A stretch of 64,000 nucleotides of DNA, from contig CAZFPO010000001.1 of NCBI GenBank assembly GCA_964521105.1, positions 36,679 through 100,678 of the forward strand, read 5' to 3'. The number at the start of each line of letters is the position of its first letter. Position 1 is the first letter of the stretch. The notes under the pieces are model-generated. The model was not told where the DNA came from. It saw only the letters and a list, made by a program, of their open reading frames with translations, and did not search any database. Source of the stretch: JAQUGA01 sp964521105. GTDB taxonomy: Bacteria; Bacteroidota; Bacteroidia; Bacteroidales; WCHB1-69. Of this stretch, positions 32,331-40,187 are shown piece after piece. The position numbers and the translations under genes were made by a program.

Positions 32331-33857
32331 ATGAGAAACAAGATAATTATTTTTGCATTTATTCTTTTAACATCGAAGGTTGATGCTCAACCAGGATCAT
32401 TGGATTTTACTTTTGGTGGAAGCGGATATGTTATTACCAAGTTAAGTAATGGTACTGATTTGGGTTATGACATAGCAATTCAAAATGACCAAAAAATCGT
32501 TGTTGTTGGAACTTCTGACGGTGATGGTAGGGATTTTTCTATAGTCAGATACAATACGAATGGAACTTTGGACAGCTCTTTTGGAACGGATGGCAAGATT
32601 ATAACTCCAGTGGTTCCATCCTATAATGATATAGCTTTTGCAATAGTTATTCAAAATGACGGAAAAATCGTGGTAGCAGGAGAATCTTCTGATGGCTCCG
32701 TTTATGATATCTCAATAATCAGATATAATATTAATGGTACATTGGATACATCTTTTGGCATAGGAGGAAAAGTTACATATGATCTTAATAACACAAATGA
32801 TAAGGTTCGTTCACTTGCCTTACAAAGTGATGGTAAAATTATAGTAACAGGATACGCTTTTGCCAACACAATTCCTGATGTTGGAATAATAAGATGTAAT
32901 ACTGATGGATCAATAGATTCAGCCTTTGGGACGAATGGAAGGGTTATAACTCACATTGGAAGTCCGACTACCCGCACACAAGCCGAATCAGTTATAGTAC
33001 AGCCTGACGGAAAAATAATAATTGTCGCAAATCCAGCTATCGCGAATTGTGATTTTGCCCTATTAAGATATAATTGCAACGGATCTTTAGATTCTACATA
33101 TGGCAACAATGGTGTAGCTTTTATAAATATAGCTAATTCTTACAGTTATTATGCCTATGATGCCGTTTTGCAGAATGACGGAAAAATTGTTGTATCTGGT
33201 CATATTTCAGGTTCTCAAAATGGTTATTTTGCAGCAAGATTTAACACAAATGGTTCATTAGATTTTCTTTTCGGAACATCAGGTGTGGTTATAACAAATT
33301 TTGCACTTGCGGCTCATGGCTATGGAAGTGCTTTAGATCATAATGAAAAAATAATTGTTGTTGGAGGAAGCACTTATCAAGCCCCCAATAGCGGTTTTGC
33401 ACTAGCAAGGTATAATACTAACGGAACTTTGGATAGTGCTTTTGGAGAAAATGGTACTGTAAGTACAATTTTTGAAAATGGCAATTGTTCAAAAAAAGCT
33501 GCTATACAAAATGACAATAAAATTGTTGTTGCAGGTTATGCAAACGATCGTAATCTAGGGAGAGTTTTTGCGGTGGCTAGATATAATTCGCAGGCAGTGG
33601 AAATTCATGATTTTATTTTAGATGATTTATTTAACATTTATCCGAATCCTATATACGGTAAGATTACAATTACTAAATCATCTGATTTGACAAATGCTTC
33701 GCTATGCATTTATAGTATACAGGGACAATTAATCCTACAACAATTACTACTACTTGAAAAATCTGAGATTGATGTAAGTAGTCTTGCAAAAGGAATATAT
33801 GTAATAAAAATAAATGATATGAATTTATCATCCACGAAAAAAATAATTATAGAATAA
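32331..33857 (+). CDS. Delta-60-repeat protein with T9SS sorting domain
   Basis: A signal peptide (MRNKIIIFAFILLTSKVDAQ) precedes about seven delta-60 repeats of 55-65 residues, each with the pattern NDGKIVVAG...RYNTNGTLDSSFG, which probably fold as a beta-propeller. The C-terminal 80 residues are a T9SS type A sorting domain (FNIYPNPIYGKITITK, then SSLAKGIYVIKIND), so the protein should cross the outer membrane by T9SS and be attached to the surface or released. The N-terminus (AQPGSLDFTF) is very like that of the partial gene at 61305, which is a larger member of the same family. The substrate or role is unknown. Confidence 0.9.
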   Translation: MRNKIIIFAFILLTSKVDAQPGSLDFTFGGSGYVITKLSNGTDLGYDIAIQNDQKIVVVGTSDGDGRDFSIVRYNTNGTLDSSFGTDGKIITPVVPSYNDIAFAIVIQNDGKIVVAGESSDGSVYDISIIRYNINGTLDTSFGIGGKVTYDLNNTNDKVRSLALQSDGKIIVTGYAFANTIPDVGIIRCNTDGSIDSAFGTNGRVITHIGSPTTRTQAESVIVQPDGKIIIVANPAIANCDFALLRYNCNGSLDSTYGNNGVAFINIANSYSYYAYDAVLQNDGKIVVSGHISGSQNGYFAARFNTNGSLDFLFGTSGVVITNFALAAHGYGSALDHNEKIIVVGGSTYQAPNSGFALARYNTNGTLDSAFGENGTVSTIFENGNCSKKAAIQNDNKIVVAGYANDRNLGRVFAVARYNSQAVEIHDFILDDLFNIYPNPIYGKITITKSSDLTNASLCIYSIQGQLILQQLLLLEKSEIDVSSLAKGIYVIKINDMNLSSTKKIIIE

Positions 33858-34233
33858 ATTTTACGATCCATAATTTATAGCATTTTAGTAATGGATAACG
33901 CCCAGCTTGAAGCATAGAATATACTCATTCGTTTTGCAACATTTTTTTCATTTTATATGATTTTATCATGAACGATTTCTGAGAATTGGAGTTACTTTTT
34001 TGCTGAAGAAAATCTTTTTAGTTTTTGTCATGTAGTTGATTTGTCTAACGAATGATATTTCATTCAAAAAAATTGAAGATTGCTATACATCATAATTATT
34101 TATCTTTGCATTAAAATACCAGGTTTGGTGGTTTATGGGTAAAAATATTTTAAAATAAAGTGGTAGAATTTGAGAACTATAAACTTCACACACTAGATTT
34201 TAAAACCTATGATAAATTTTAATTTTTAGATAC
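33858..34233. other. Intergenic region before the KilA-N fragment
   Basis: About 375 bases without a supported gene. A promoter-like TATCTTTG lies at 34101-34108, 126 bases before the KilA-N fragment. I see no strong repeat. Confidence 0.4.
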
Positions 34234-34536
34234 ATGTCTAATTTAACGAACATAATTGTAAAAGAAGTTTCGATTCGTACTTTAAAAGTGAACGGTAATG
34301 ATTATATTAGTATTACCGATATTGCAAAACAAAAAAATCCTATTGAACCTAAGGATGTAGTAAAAAATTGGATGAGACTTAAAAATACCTTGGAGTATCT
34401 TGGACTATGGGAGCAATTAAATAACCTGGCATTTAGGGGGGTCGAAATCGACCCCCTCATGAAGGAAGCTGGCTGTAATTCATTTACAATGTGTCCATCT
34501 CGTTGGGTTGAACTTACTGGAGCGATTTTGCTTTAA
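34234..34536 (+). pseudogene. KilA-N domain protein, C-terminally truncated
   Basis: The 100-residue product starts like KilA-N DNA-binding proteins of phages and mobile elements: NDYISITDIAKQKNP, VVKNWMRLKNTLEYLGLWEQ, then KEAGCNSFTMCPSRWVELT. Family members continue with a segment on TNAIGIISK and a longer C-terminal part, but here the frame ends at GAILL directly after the wrong-ending helix. The rest is not found downstream. It is most likely the remnant of a larger gene. It is followed by repeat-rich DNA and tRNA-Val, a plausible scar of an inserted element. Confidence 0.7.
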
Positions 34537-34607
34537 AAGTAAAAGTAATACCATCTTGATTTATAGATTAGTCCAAAGATTCTTATTGAAAATTCATGCG
34601 GTTGAGA

Positions 34608-34680
34608 CCTCCTTTGGCGGCTAAAACCTTCAAAGGCAGTCAAGCCTGCCAAAGGCAGCTAAAACCTCCTTCGGCGGTCA
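34608..34680. repeat. Tandem array of four 18-20-base GC-rich units
   Basis: Four units follow each other: cctcctttggcgg, ccttcaaaggcag, cctgccaaaggcag and cctccttcggcgg, joined by linkers ctaaaa or tcaag. Each unit can form a mini hairpin (for example ctgcc-AAA-ggcag). The units are much more GC-rich than their surroundings. Confidence 0.7.
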
Positions 34681-34770
34681 AGATTCCTCATTCCACTACG
34701 TTTCATTACCAATGACAGAATTTAGTAACTAATTTAATTATAAGCGTTTGTAACTTTAATACGATGTTAA

Positions 34771-34830
34771 TGTCCGATGGACAAACATTCCAATTGGTAG
34801 TTTTTTTTTATGTTAAAGTCCTAACGGACT
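34771..34830. repeat. Palindrome triplet 3
   Basis: Small hairpin tgtcc-GAT-ggaca (34771-34783), the central palindrome ccaattgg and small hairpin agtcc-TAAC-ggact (34817-34830). The order small-central-small and the TAAC loop match the triplets at 26417 and 26605, but the stem sequences differ. Confidence 0.65.
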
Positions 34831-34978
34831 ATCAAGTTAAACCAAATTGAATTTGTATATAATCCAATAACGTAATACAAATTCTAATTTGTTTTATGCC
34901 GATGTTAATAATAAAAGAAAGGCGGAGAAATTGGACTATATTATTATTCAAATCGGTGTATATTACTTAATCGCCGAA

Positions 34979-35020
34979 CACTAAAAAAGCCTTTCATTTC
35001 TCTGAAAGGCTTTTTTAGTG
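34979..35020 (-). terminator. Terminator of tRNA-Val (bidirectional palindrome)
   Basis: An 18-bp perfect palindrome (34979-34996 with 35003-35020) around a 6-base loop contains A and T runs on its two sides. On the minus strand it directly follows the tRNA gene. Confidence 0.8.
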
Positions 35021-35093
35021 CGTCGTACTGGACTCGAACCAGTGACTTCCACCCTGTCAAGGTGACACTCTAAACCAACTGAGTTAACGACGC
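35019..35093 (-). tRNA. tRNA-Val (anticodon GAC)
   Basis: On the minus strand the sequence folds as a full cloverleaf: acceptor gcgtcgt paired with acgacgc, D arm with ctcagttggttt, anticodon loop TTGACAG with anticodon GAC, and T arm with ggttcgagtcc. Seventy-five bases; CCA is not encoded. The anticodon reads Val codons GUC and GUU. Confidence 0.95.
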
Positions 35094-35174
35094 TTTTGAG
35101 GTTGCAAAATTAATTAAAAATCATGACAAAGCAATAACGAATTTTAAATGCCAATTCAAACCCTGATTTTATTG

Positions 35175-35227
35175 GTTTTTCTTGCCTTCCACCCTTCAGT
35201 GTTTGGGGTTCAGAAGGCAAGAAAAAC
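35175..35227. repeat. 15-bp inverted repeat downstream of the protease gene
   Basis: Arms 35175-35189 (gtttttcttgccttc) and 35213-35227 pair perfectly around a 23-base loop. The T run is on the 5' side and the A run on the 3' side, the reverse of a terminator. Its role is unclear. Confidence 0.6.
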
Positions 35228-35273
35228 TTACAAAACACTTTATCGTATTATTAATGGATATCCTATGAAGCCA

Positions 35274-37532
35274 TTACTTTATTTTTACAAAAGGTTTGCG
35301 AACAATAACATCACCGTTTTTGATAATAATGTAATATAGACCTGAATTTAAATTTGAAATATTAACCGAAGTGAGTTGGTCTAAAACGGTTATTGGTTCA
35401 ATAACAGCACGTCCGGTATAATCATACATTTCAATTTTAGAATTTGTGGGAACATTATCCATAAAACGAATGTTTAATTGATTGGTAGCTGGATTTGGAT
35501 AAACAAAAACTTGAGCGTTTGAGTTATAATTTTTCACAGCAACGTCGTTGATGCAAAAACGGGTGCTGTCTTTAGCTCCAAAATTAGCACCTGATGCCGA
35601 TTGAGCAATAATTTGCCCACCCACTTCTAACGAAAAACTTCCTACATATATAAATCCAAACATCCCGTTTAAACCATTATTTCCCGAGTCGTAAATTACG
35701 AAGTCGTAGCAACCGTTTTCTAAACATAAATTTTGAGTGTATGTTGTAGTTTGAGCTAAGGTTGGATTGGTTTGAATAACAGTGCCATCATCTTTTTTTA
35801 CGACCCAAGTAGTTTGAGTTGGATTATTGTCGGTTAAAACATTAACCACTATCGGAGCACCAATTTGTGTAGAAAAGTTAAAAGCAATAGTGTCATTTGC
35901 CGAATTTAAATCGGTAGTGTTATTAGGGTTTGAAACAAACGCTTTAAACGTGTGATTTCCAGAAGCTAAATTTATACTAGGTAAAACAACAGTGGCAGAA
36001 TTTCCAAAGGCTAAATTGCCATTCCAATCATAATTTTGGAGATTTCCATCAATTTCGTAATAAATTTTAGCAGAAGTAATGATAGTTTCGCCATTATTTC
36101 TGATTTTAACTTCTGGGTGAAGCTCACTGTAGCAATTATTGGTTAATTGAGGGCTAATAACTTGATTTAAAGCTAAATCAAGAGTAAACTCGGGAGTGTT
36201 AAAGTATCTACCATCCAATGTTACTGCTCCGGAGTTGTTTGGGTCGAGCCAATCTTTTAAACGTTTGTTCGGCTCTGTAGCTCCATTATTTAACCAAGAG
36301 TATGCAATTTTTCCATATTTATCCCACGAAATATTGGTGCATGATGCTTGACCACCATGTAATTGTCCAATAATTCGATGATTTGGGTCAAACAATGCTG
36401 AGCCTGAGGAGCCACCTTCGGTAGTGCCAAATTCCCAATTGTCGATTTGCCAATGAGTGTTTGAATAGCTTGTAGAATAGCTAGATGAGGTTGCCGCATT
36501 GGTGTTTTTACTAATTTTTTTCAAGTCACCCGAAGGATGATGAATACAAACTGTACTGTCAGCGGCAACATCGGCATTATTCCAACCGCAATAATAAACA
36601 TTGTATTCGGGAGGAATTTCTCCATTTAATAATAAAAGTGCAAAATCAGAGGGTGAATCAGTAGCAACTAATGTTGCACCATTGATTGATTGATCCGTGG
36701 GACCGGTAGTGCCGTTACAATCAATTGCTTCGTGATTAAAAATAAACACCCAAGTGCCTGGGTTTGCTCCCGATGTGCAATGATTTGCAGTTAAAAAATA
36801 GGGTTTTCCATCTTGCATAGTATTGTTAACAATAGTACCTGTACATAATGCACTATTGTTATTTGAAAGGATAAGAGCAACACCTTGTTTATCGTTTTGC
36901 CAATCGTTTCCGAGTGGACAATTTACGTTAATGTTACAACTTCCAGATGTTCCGTATGGTCCACGTTTGTTTAAAATATCGCGATAACCATGAATTACTT
37001 TATTAATATTAATTTTACCCTGACCAGCAACTGCTTTTGGTTCGTAGTACTCTAACACAATACTTGATGCAGGAATTATTGTTGTAGCAAAGCCAAACGA
37101 AGGGTGGTTGTTTTCGTAAGTAAACGATCCTAATATTGTGGATTTGTCTTCGCTATAAATAAACAAATTAGCTCCTTTAGGAATAAAAAATTGGTTGCAA
37201 ATAAAGTTTAATGATAAAGCATTGTTAGATCGGATTCCCAATCTCCAAAGTTTGTCGCCATTTTCGAGTGTTTCCCATTTGCCCGAATTGAACATATTGA
37301 AATATACTTCTACGTCTTTCCCAAAGCGATAAGGAACATCTTTTCCCAAATTTCTTTCATCTTCATTTAGAAGCTGTTGGACATTTATTTCGGGAAGCAT
37401 TTTAAATTCAACATGCTGACTAATATTTGTTTTATTAAAGCTATATGGTTGACCACCATGGCTAATTTGTGCAAAAATTGTAGGCATTTTTATTAAGCAT
37501 AAAAAAGCCAAAATAAAATAGATTTTTTTCAT
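35274..37532 (-). CDS. Secreted trypsin-like serine endopeptidase with T9SS sorting domain
   Basis: A signal peptide (YFILAFLCLIKMPTIFA) and a propeptide of about 190 residues lead to an S1-type protease domain like lysyl endopeptidases. The catalytic His is in FLTANHCTS near residue 250, the Asp in SDFALLLL near 297 and the Ser in GGSSGSALFD near 378; paired Cys (GSCNINVNC, ALCTG, GQASC) suggest disulfides. A beta-sandwich region and a second low-complexity part follow, and the end is a T9SS domain (FVYPNPATNQLNIRF, then SNLNSGLYYIIIKNG). It should be secreted and degrade extracellular protein. The tail is Lys-poor at the active-site end, so Lys specificity is not proven. Confidence 0.9.
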   Translation of the reverse strand: MKKIYFILAFLCLIKMPTIFAQISHGGQPYSFNKTNISQHVEFKMLPEINVQQLLNEDERNLGKDVPYRFGKDVEVYFNMFNSGKWETLENGDKLWRLGIRSNNALSLNFICNQFFIPKGANLFIYSEDKSTILGSFTYENNHPSFGFATTIIPASSIVLEYYEPKAVAGQGKININKVIHGYRDILNKRGPYGTSGSCNINVNCPLGNDWQNDKQGVALILSNNNSALCTGTIVNNTMQDGKPYFLTANHCTSGANPGTWVFIFNHEAIDCNGTTGPTDQSINGATLVATDSPSDFALLLLNGEIPPEYNVYYCGWNNADVAADSTVCIHHPSGDLKKISKNTNAATSSSYSTSYSNTHWQIDNWEFGTTEGGSSGSALFDPNHRIIGQLHGGQASCTNISWDKYGKIAYSWLNNGATEPNKRLKDWLDPNNSGAVTLDGRYFNTPEFTLDLALNQVISPQLTNNCYSELHPEVKIRNNGETIITSAKIYYEIDGNLQNYDWNGNLAFGNSATVVLPSINLASGNHTFKAFVSNPNNTTDLNSANDTIAFNFSTQIGAPIVVNVLTDNNPTQTTWVVKKDDGTVIQTNPTLAQTTTYTQNLCLENGCYDFVIYDSGNNGLNGMFGFIYVGSFSLEVGGQIIAQSASGANFGAKDSTRFCINDVAVKNYNSNAQVFVYPNPATNQLNIRFMDNVPTNSKIEMYDYTGRAVIEPITVLDQLTSVNISNLNSGLYYIIIKNGDVIVRKPFVKIK

Positions 37533-37616
37533 GTTTGTGAAGGTTTATTTTTAGCAAATGTAGAATTAATTTTAAAAACTTCATTTACTAAATCGTTAAA
37601 TTTCAATTTGAAATTT

Positions 37617-38294
37617 CTATTGTAATGAATAGCAGAATGATAAACTTGCGTTGGTGTGAAATAAATTATTTGATGGATTATTGCTATAAAGCCCTCTAGT
37701 GCTTCGCGAAGCACTAAATATTAGATGAAAGTTCTGGTAAAAATTAATGTTGTATTTAAAATTCAATCCAAAATCCTGATGATTTATTATTGAATAATTG
37801 TTATAAATGATTTCTTGGTCGGCAAAGCTACCATATCCTGCTTGGATAAAAATTTTCCCTTTATCATATCCATTAAAAAGAAAAGAGGTATAAACACCAA
37901 GCGATATCGATTGTTTTTTTGAAATTTTATATCCTAACGTAATAGGTAAATCAATGTAGTGCAATTTCATACTTCCACCAACTTTAGCTGTGTAAAATGA
38001 TGGTACAATGCCAATTCCAATATCAATTAATGTATCTCGAGTATATTCAGTATAATAACTGGCTCCTTTTAACGAGTAAGCAACATCAAATTGAACATAG
38101 AAATTATGTTTAATATTTTTGCGAAAGGCAAATCCGCCATAAGGTGAAATTAGAGCTTTTCCCTCAGAATTTTGAATGTTATTTTGGGGCAGTGGTCCAC
38201 CGAAAATTGAACCACCGTAAAATAAATATTCGCTATCTTGAGCGGTTGCACAAAATATGATAAATAGGAATAAAAAAGAGGCAACGTATTTCAT
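37617..38294 (-). CDS. Outer-membrane beta-barrel protein, PorT-like
   Basis: A signal peptide (YVASFLFLFIIFCATAQ) precedes a 205-residue mature protein with alternating strand patterns rich in aromatic and Gly residues, for example GGFAFRKNIKHNFYVQFD, KLHYIDLPITLGYKIS and SISLGVYTSFLFNGY. This is typical of eight-stranded outer-membrane barrels of the PorT/OMP_b-brl_2 group. PorT belongs to the T9SS machinery, but many relatives have other roles, so I do not assign it to secretion. It is 9 bases after the lipoprotein gene upstream (38304) and 84 before the protease gene. Confidence 0.75.
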   Translation of the reverse strand: MKYVASFLFLFIIFCATAQDSEYLFYGGSIFGGPLPQNNIQNSEGKALISPYGGFAFRKNIKHNFYVQFDVAYSLKGASYYTEYTRDTLIDIGIGIVPSFYTAKVGGSMKLHYIDLPITLGYKISKKQSISLGVYTSFLFNGYDKGKIFIQAGYGSFADQEIIYNNYSIINHQDFGLNFKYNINFYQNFHLIFSASRSTRGLYSNNPSNNLFHTNASLSFCYSLQ

Positions 38295-38303
38295 TTATTA
38301 AAA

Positions 38304-39008
38304 TCAAGGTTGTTTAATTAACGAAACATTATCGATAAAAAGTTTTGAGCCGTTTTGTCCCTGAAAATTTGCTCCTTGAATACTCGAAACAAAGACGATT
38401 GTTAAAGAGTCGGGTTGTTCATTTGAATAATAATTTAATGCAAGATTAAAGAATTGATACGATGAAACTTCAGTTGTGATGGTTATCGAGCCATCAGCAA
38501 TGGTATCTTGATGTCCTTTTGTAGCATTAAATTTTGAGAGTTTAGAATAGATAATTGCTGTATCACCATTTTGAGGAAAGTACTTATAATAACCGTTAAT
38601 TGAGTTTAATTTTTTGGTATAGGGTTTTCCTTGAAAAATAAAGGGGTCTTGAGTTAAAAATGTTCCCACCACAAGCAAACCGGGTATGGTGATATTTCCC
38701 CAAGTTTTTGTTTCGAGCAATGCCGCATAATTTCCATTTTGAGCATCGTTAGTTTTTACAACGGTTATAGGTCCATTAAGTTTGGCTAAAGGATTTAATG
38801 TTGCCCAAAACCCACCTGATAATTCTTCGTATGAAATTGCATTTTGTGTTACGATTTCCCAATTTTCAAAATTTAAATTTTGGCTTGAAGAAATTGGTGG
38901 GTCAATTTTTTCAATTGGTGGCTTTTCATCTTTTTTACATGAAAGAAGTAGAAAAGTTAAGGTGAAAATAGGTAACAATATTTTCATTACATTTAATAAT
39001 AGTTTCAT
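38304..39008 (-). CDS. Lipoprotein with PCMD-like domain
   Basis: The N-terminus (ILLPIFTLTFLLLSCKKDEK) has a lipobox ending LLLSC. The start could be MKLLLNVM at 39008 or the internal Met 21 bases later; both give the same mature protein. The mature domain begins after a Pro/Ser linker (NLNFENWE) and contains NSINGYYKYFPQNGD, PDSLTIVFVSSIQG and GSKLFIDNVSLI. These fit the putative carbohydrate metabolism domain (PCMD) seen in Bacteroidota surface lipoproteins, a jelly-roll type fold. It is probably the first gene of a short operon with the barrel protein. Confidence 0.7.
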   Translation of the reverse strand: MKLLLNVMKILLPIFTLTFLLLSCKKDEKPPIEKIDPPISSSQNLNFENWEIVTQNAISYEELSGGFWATLNPLAKLNGPITVVKTNDAQNGNYAALLETKTWGNITIPGLLVVGTFLTQDPFIFQGKPYTKKLNSINGYYKYFPQNGDTAIIYSKLSKFNATKGHQDTIADGSITITTEVSSYQFFNLALNYYSNEQPDSLTIVFVSSIQGANFQGQNGSKLFIDNVSLIKQP

Positions 39009-39154
39009 TATATTTAATATCGTAATTTCATTATAACATTGAATTTGAAAAAATGTTTAATACAGAAAAAAATCAAGGTTTAAATTAGGATAAATAAAAT
39101 TATACCTTTGCAAGCTCAAAAAATTATACAAATCAAAAAAAACTTTACTTTTTA

Positions 39155-39185
39155 TTTGTGTATTATAAAAAAATAACTAACTTTG
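39155..39185 (+). promoter_or_regulatory. Promoter of the rplM operon
   Basis: TTTG (39155-39158) and TAACTTTG (39178-39185) are 19 bases apart, a full match to the Bacteroidota primary promoter. It lies 41 bases before rplM. A second TACCTTTG at 39103-39110 could be an additional start. Confidence 0.8.
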
Positions 39186-39226
39186 CACTCCCTTTTTAAG
39201 GGGATAAAACGTATTAAATCAAGAAA

Positions 39227-39685
39227 ATGAATACTTTAAGTTACAAAACAGTATCGGCAAATAAGAATACAGTTCATAAAGAATGGATTGTTGTAGATGC
39301 AGAAAATGAAACATTAGGACGTCTTGCATCAGCAGTAGCAAAAATGTTACGTGGAAAGCACAAAGTTGATTTCACTCCTCATGTTGATTGTGGTGATAAT
39401 GTAATTGTTATCAATGCTGAAAAGGTACGATTAACAGGAGATAAATTAAAGGAAAAACAATACGTTCGTCACACTGGACATCCAGGTGGACAGCGTTTTG
39501 AAACACCTGCAGAAATGTTAAAACGTAAACCAGAGTTTGTTTTAGAACACGCCGTAAAAGGAATGCTTCCAAAAAATATATTGGGAAGAGATTTATTCCG
39601 TAATTTACATGTTTGTGTTGGTCCAGAGCATCCTCATCAAGCACAACAGCCAAAACTAGTTAATATCAATACAATAAAGTTATAA
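39227..39685 (+). CDS. rplM: 50S ribosomal protein L13
   Basis: L13 is an early assembly protein of the large subunit. The 152-residue protein has the family segments WIVVDAENETLGRLAS, VDFTPHVDCGDNVIVINA, YVRHTGHPGGQR and HAVKGMLPKNILGRDLF. The stop and the rpsI start overlap by one base (TAATG), so translation is coupled. The strong promoter at 39155 drives this operon. Confidence 0.98.
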   Translation: MNTLSYKTVSANKNTVHKEWIVVDAENETLGRLASAVAKMLRGKHKVDFTPHVDCGDNVIVINAEKVRLTGDKLKEKQYVRHTGHPGGQRFETPAEMLKRKPEFVLEHAVKGMLPKNILGRDLFRNLHVCVGPEHPHQAQQPKLVNINTIKL

Positions 39686-40074
39686 TGGAAATAGTAAACA
39701 CTTCAGGCAGAAGAAAAACTGCTGTTGCTCGAGTTTATTTGAATGAAGACGGTAAAGGAACAGTTACCATTAACGGTCGTAACTATACCGAATATTTTAG
39801 AACTCCAATGTTGCAATATAAAGTTCTTCAACCATTTATCCTTACATCAAACGAAGGAAAATATAGCGTAAAAGCTAATTTAAACGGTGGTGGAATTACC
39901 GGACAAGCAGAGGCATTACGTTTAGGAATCTCGAAAGCATTATGCGAAATTAATGAAGAATGGCGTTCTTTATTAAAACCACATGGTTTGATGCGACGCG
40001 ATCCACGTATGGTTGAACGTAAAAAACCTGGTCGTCCAAAAGCACGTAAGAGATTCCAATTCAGTAAACGTTAA
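39685..40074 (+). CDS. rpsI: 30S ribosomal protein S9
   Basis: S9 lies in the head of the small subunit, and its C-terminal tail reaches the P-site tRNA. The 129-residue protein has SGRRKTAVARVYL, the GGGITGQAEALRLGISKAL segment, and the basic end KKPGRPKARKRFQFSKR, whose last Arg contacts the tRNA anticodon. It overlaps rplM by one base. Confidence 0.98.
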   Translation: MEIVNTSGRRKTAVARVYLNEDGKGTVTINGRNYTEYFRTPMLQYKVLQPFILTSNEGKYSVKANLNGGGITGQAEALRLGISKALCEINEEWRSLLKPHGLMRRDPRMVERKKPGRPKARKRFQFSKR

Positions 40075-40187
40075 AATATTATTGAATTTCGATTTCAAAA
40101 GTTTAGTATCCAAATCACAAAGACTGCTAATGTGCACTACTTTGTGATTGATATTAAGGAAAGTAAACAATTTTAAAAAATAAATAA
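40075..40187 (+). promoter_or_regulatory. rpsB leader with hairpin, possible S2 control element
   Basis: The 113-base spacer before rpsB contains a 10-bp stem, aatcacaaag (40113-40122) with ctttgtgatt (40140-40149), and a 17-base loop. It has no T run, so it looks like a leader structure rather than a terminator. S2 leaders that control rpsB-tsf are known in other bacteria; here this is an inference. Confidence 0.4.

Larger units (their letters stand above)
34537..35018. other. Repeat-rich intergenic region between the KilA-N fragment and tRNA-Val
   Basis: No gene is supported. It holds a tandem array of short GC-rich hairpins (34608-34680), a third palindrome triplet (34771-34830) and the tRNA terminator (34979-35020). 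Confidence 0.6.

Noticed and set aside
34537..35093. tRNA-Val as an attachment site with a duplicated end
   Set aside because: I looked for a second copy of the tRNA 3' end in the neighbouring 1 kb and found none.
35148..35339. 63-residue frame beside tRNA-Val
   Set aside because: It covers the 15-bp inverted repeat and the antisense end of the protease gene.
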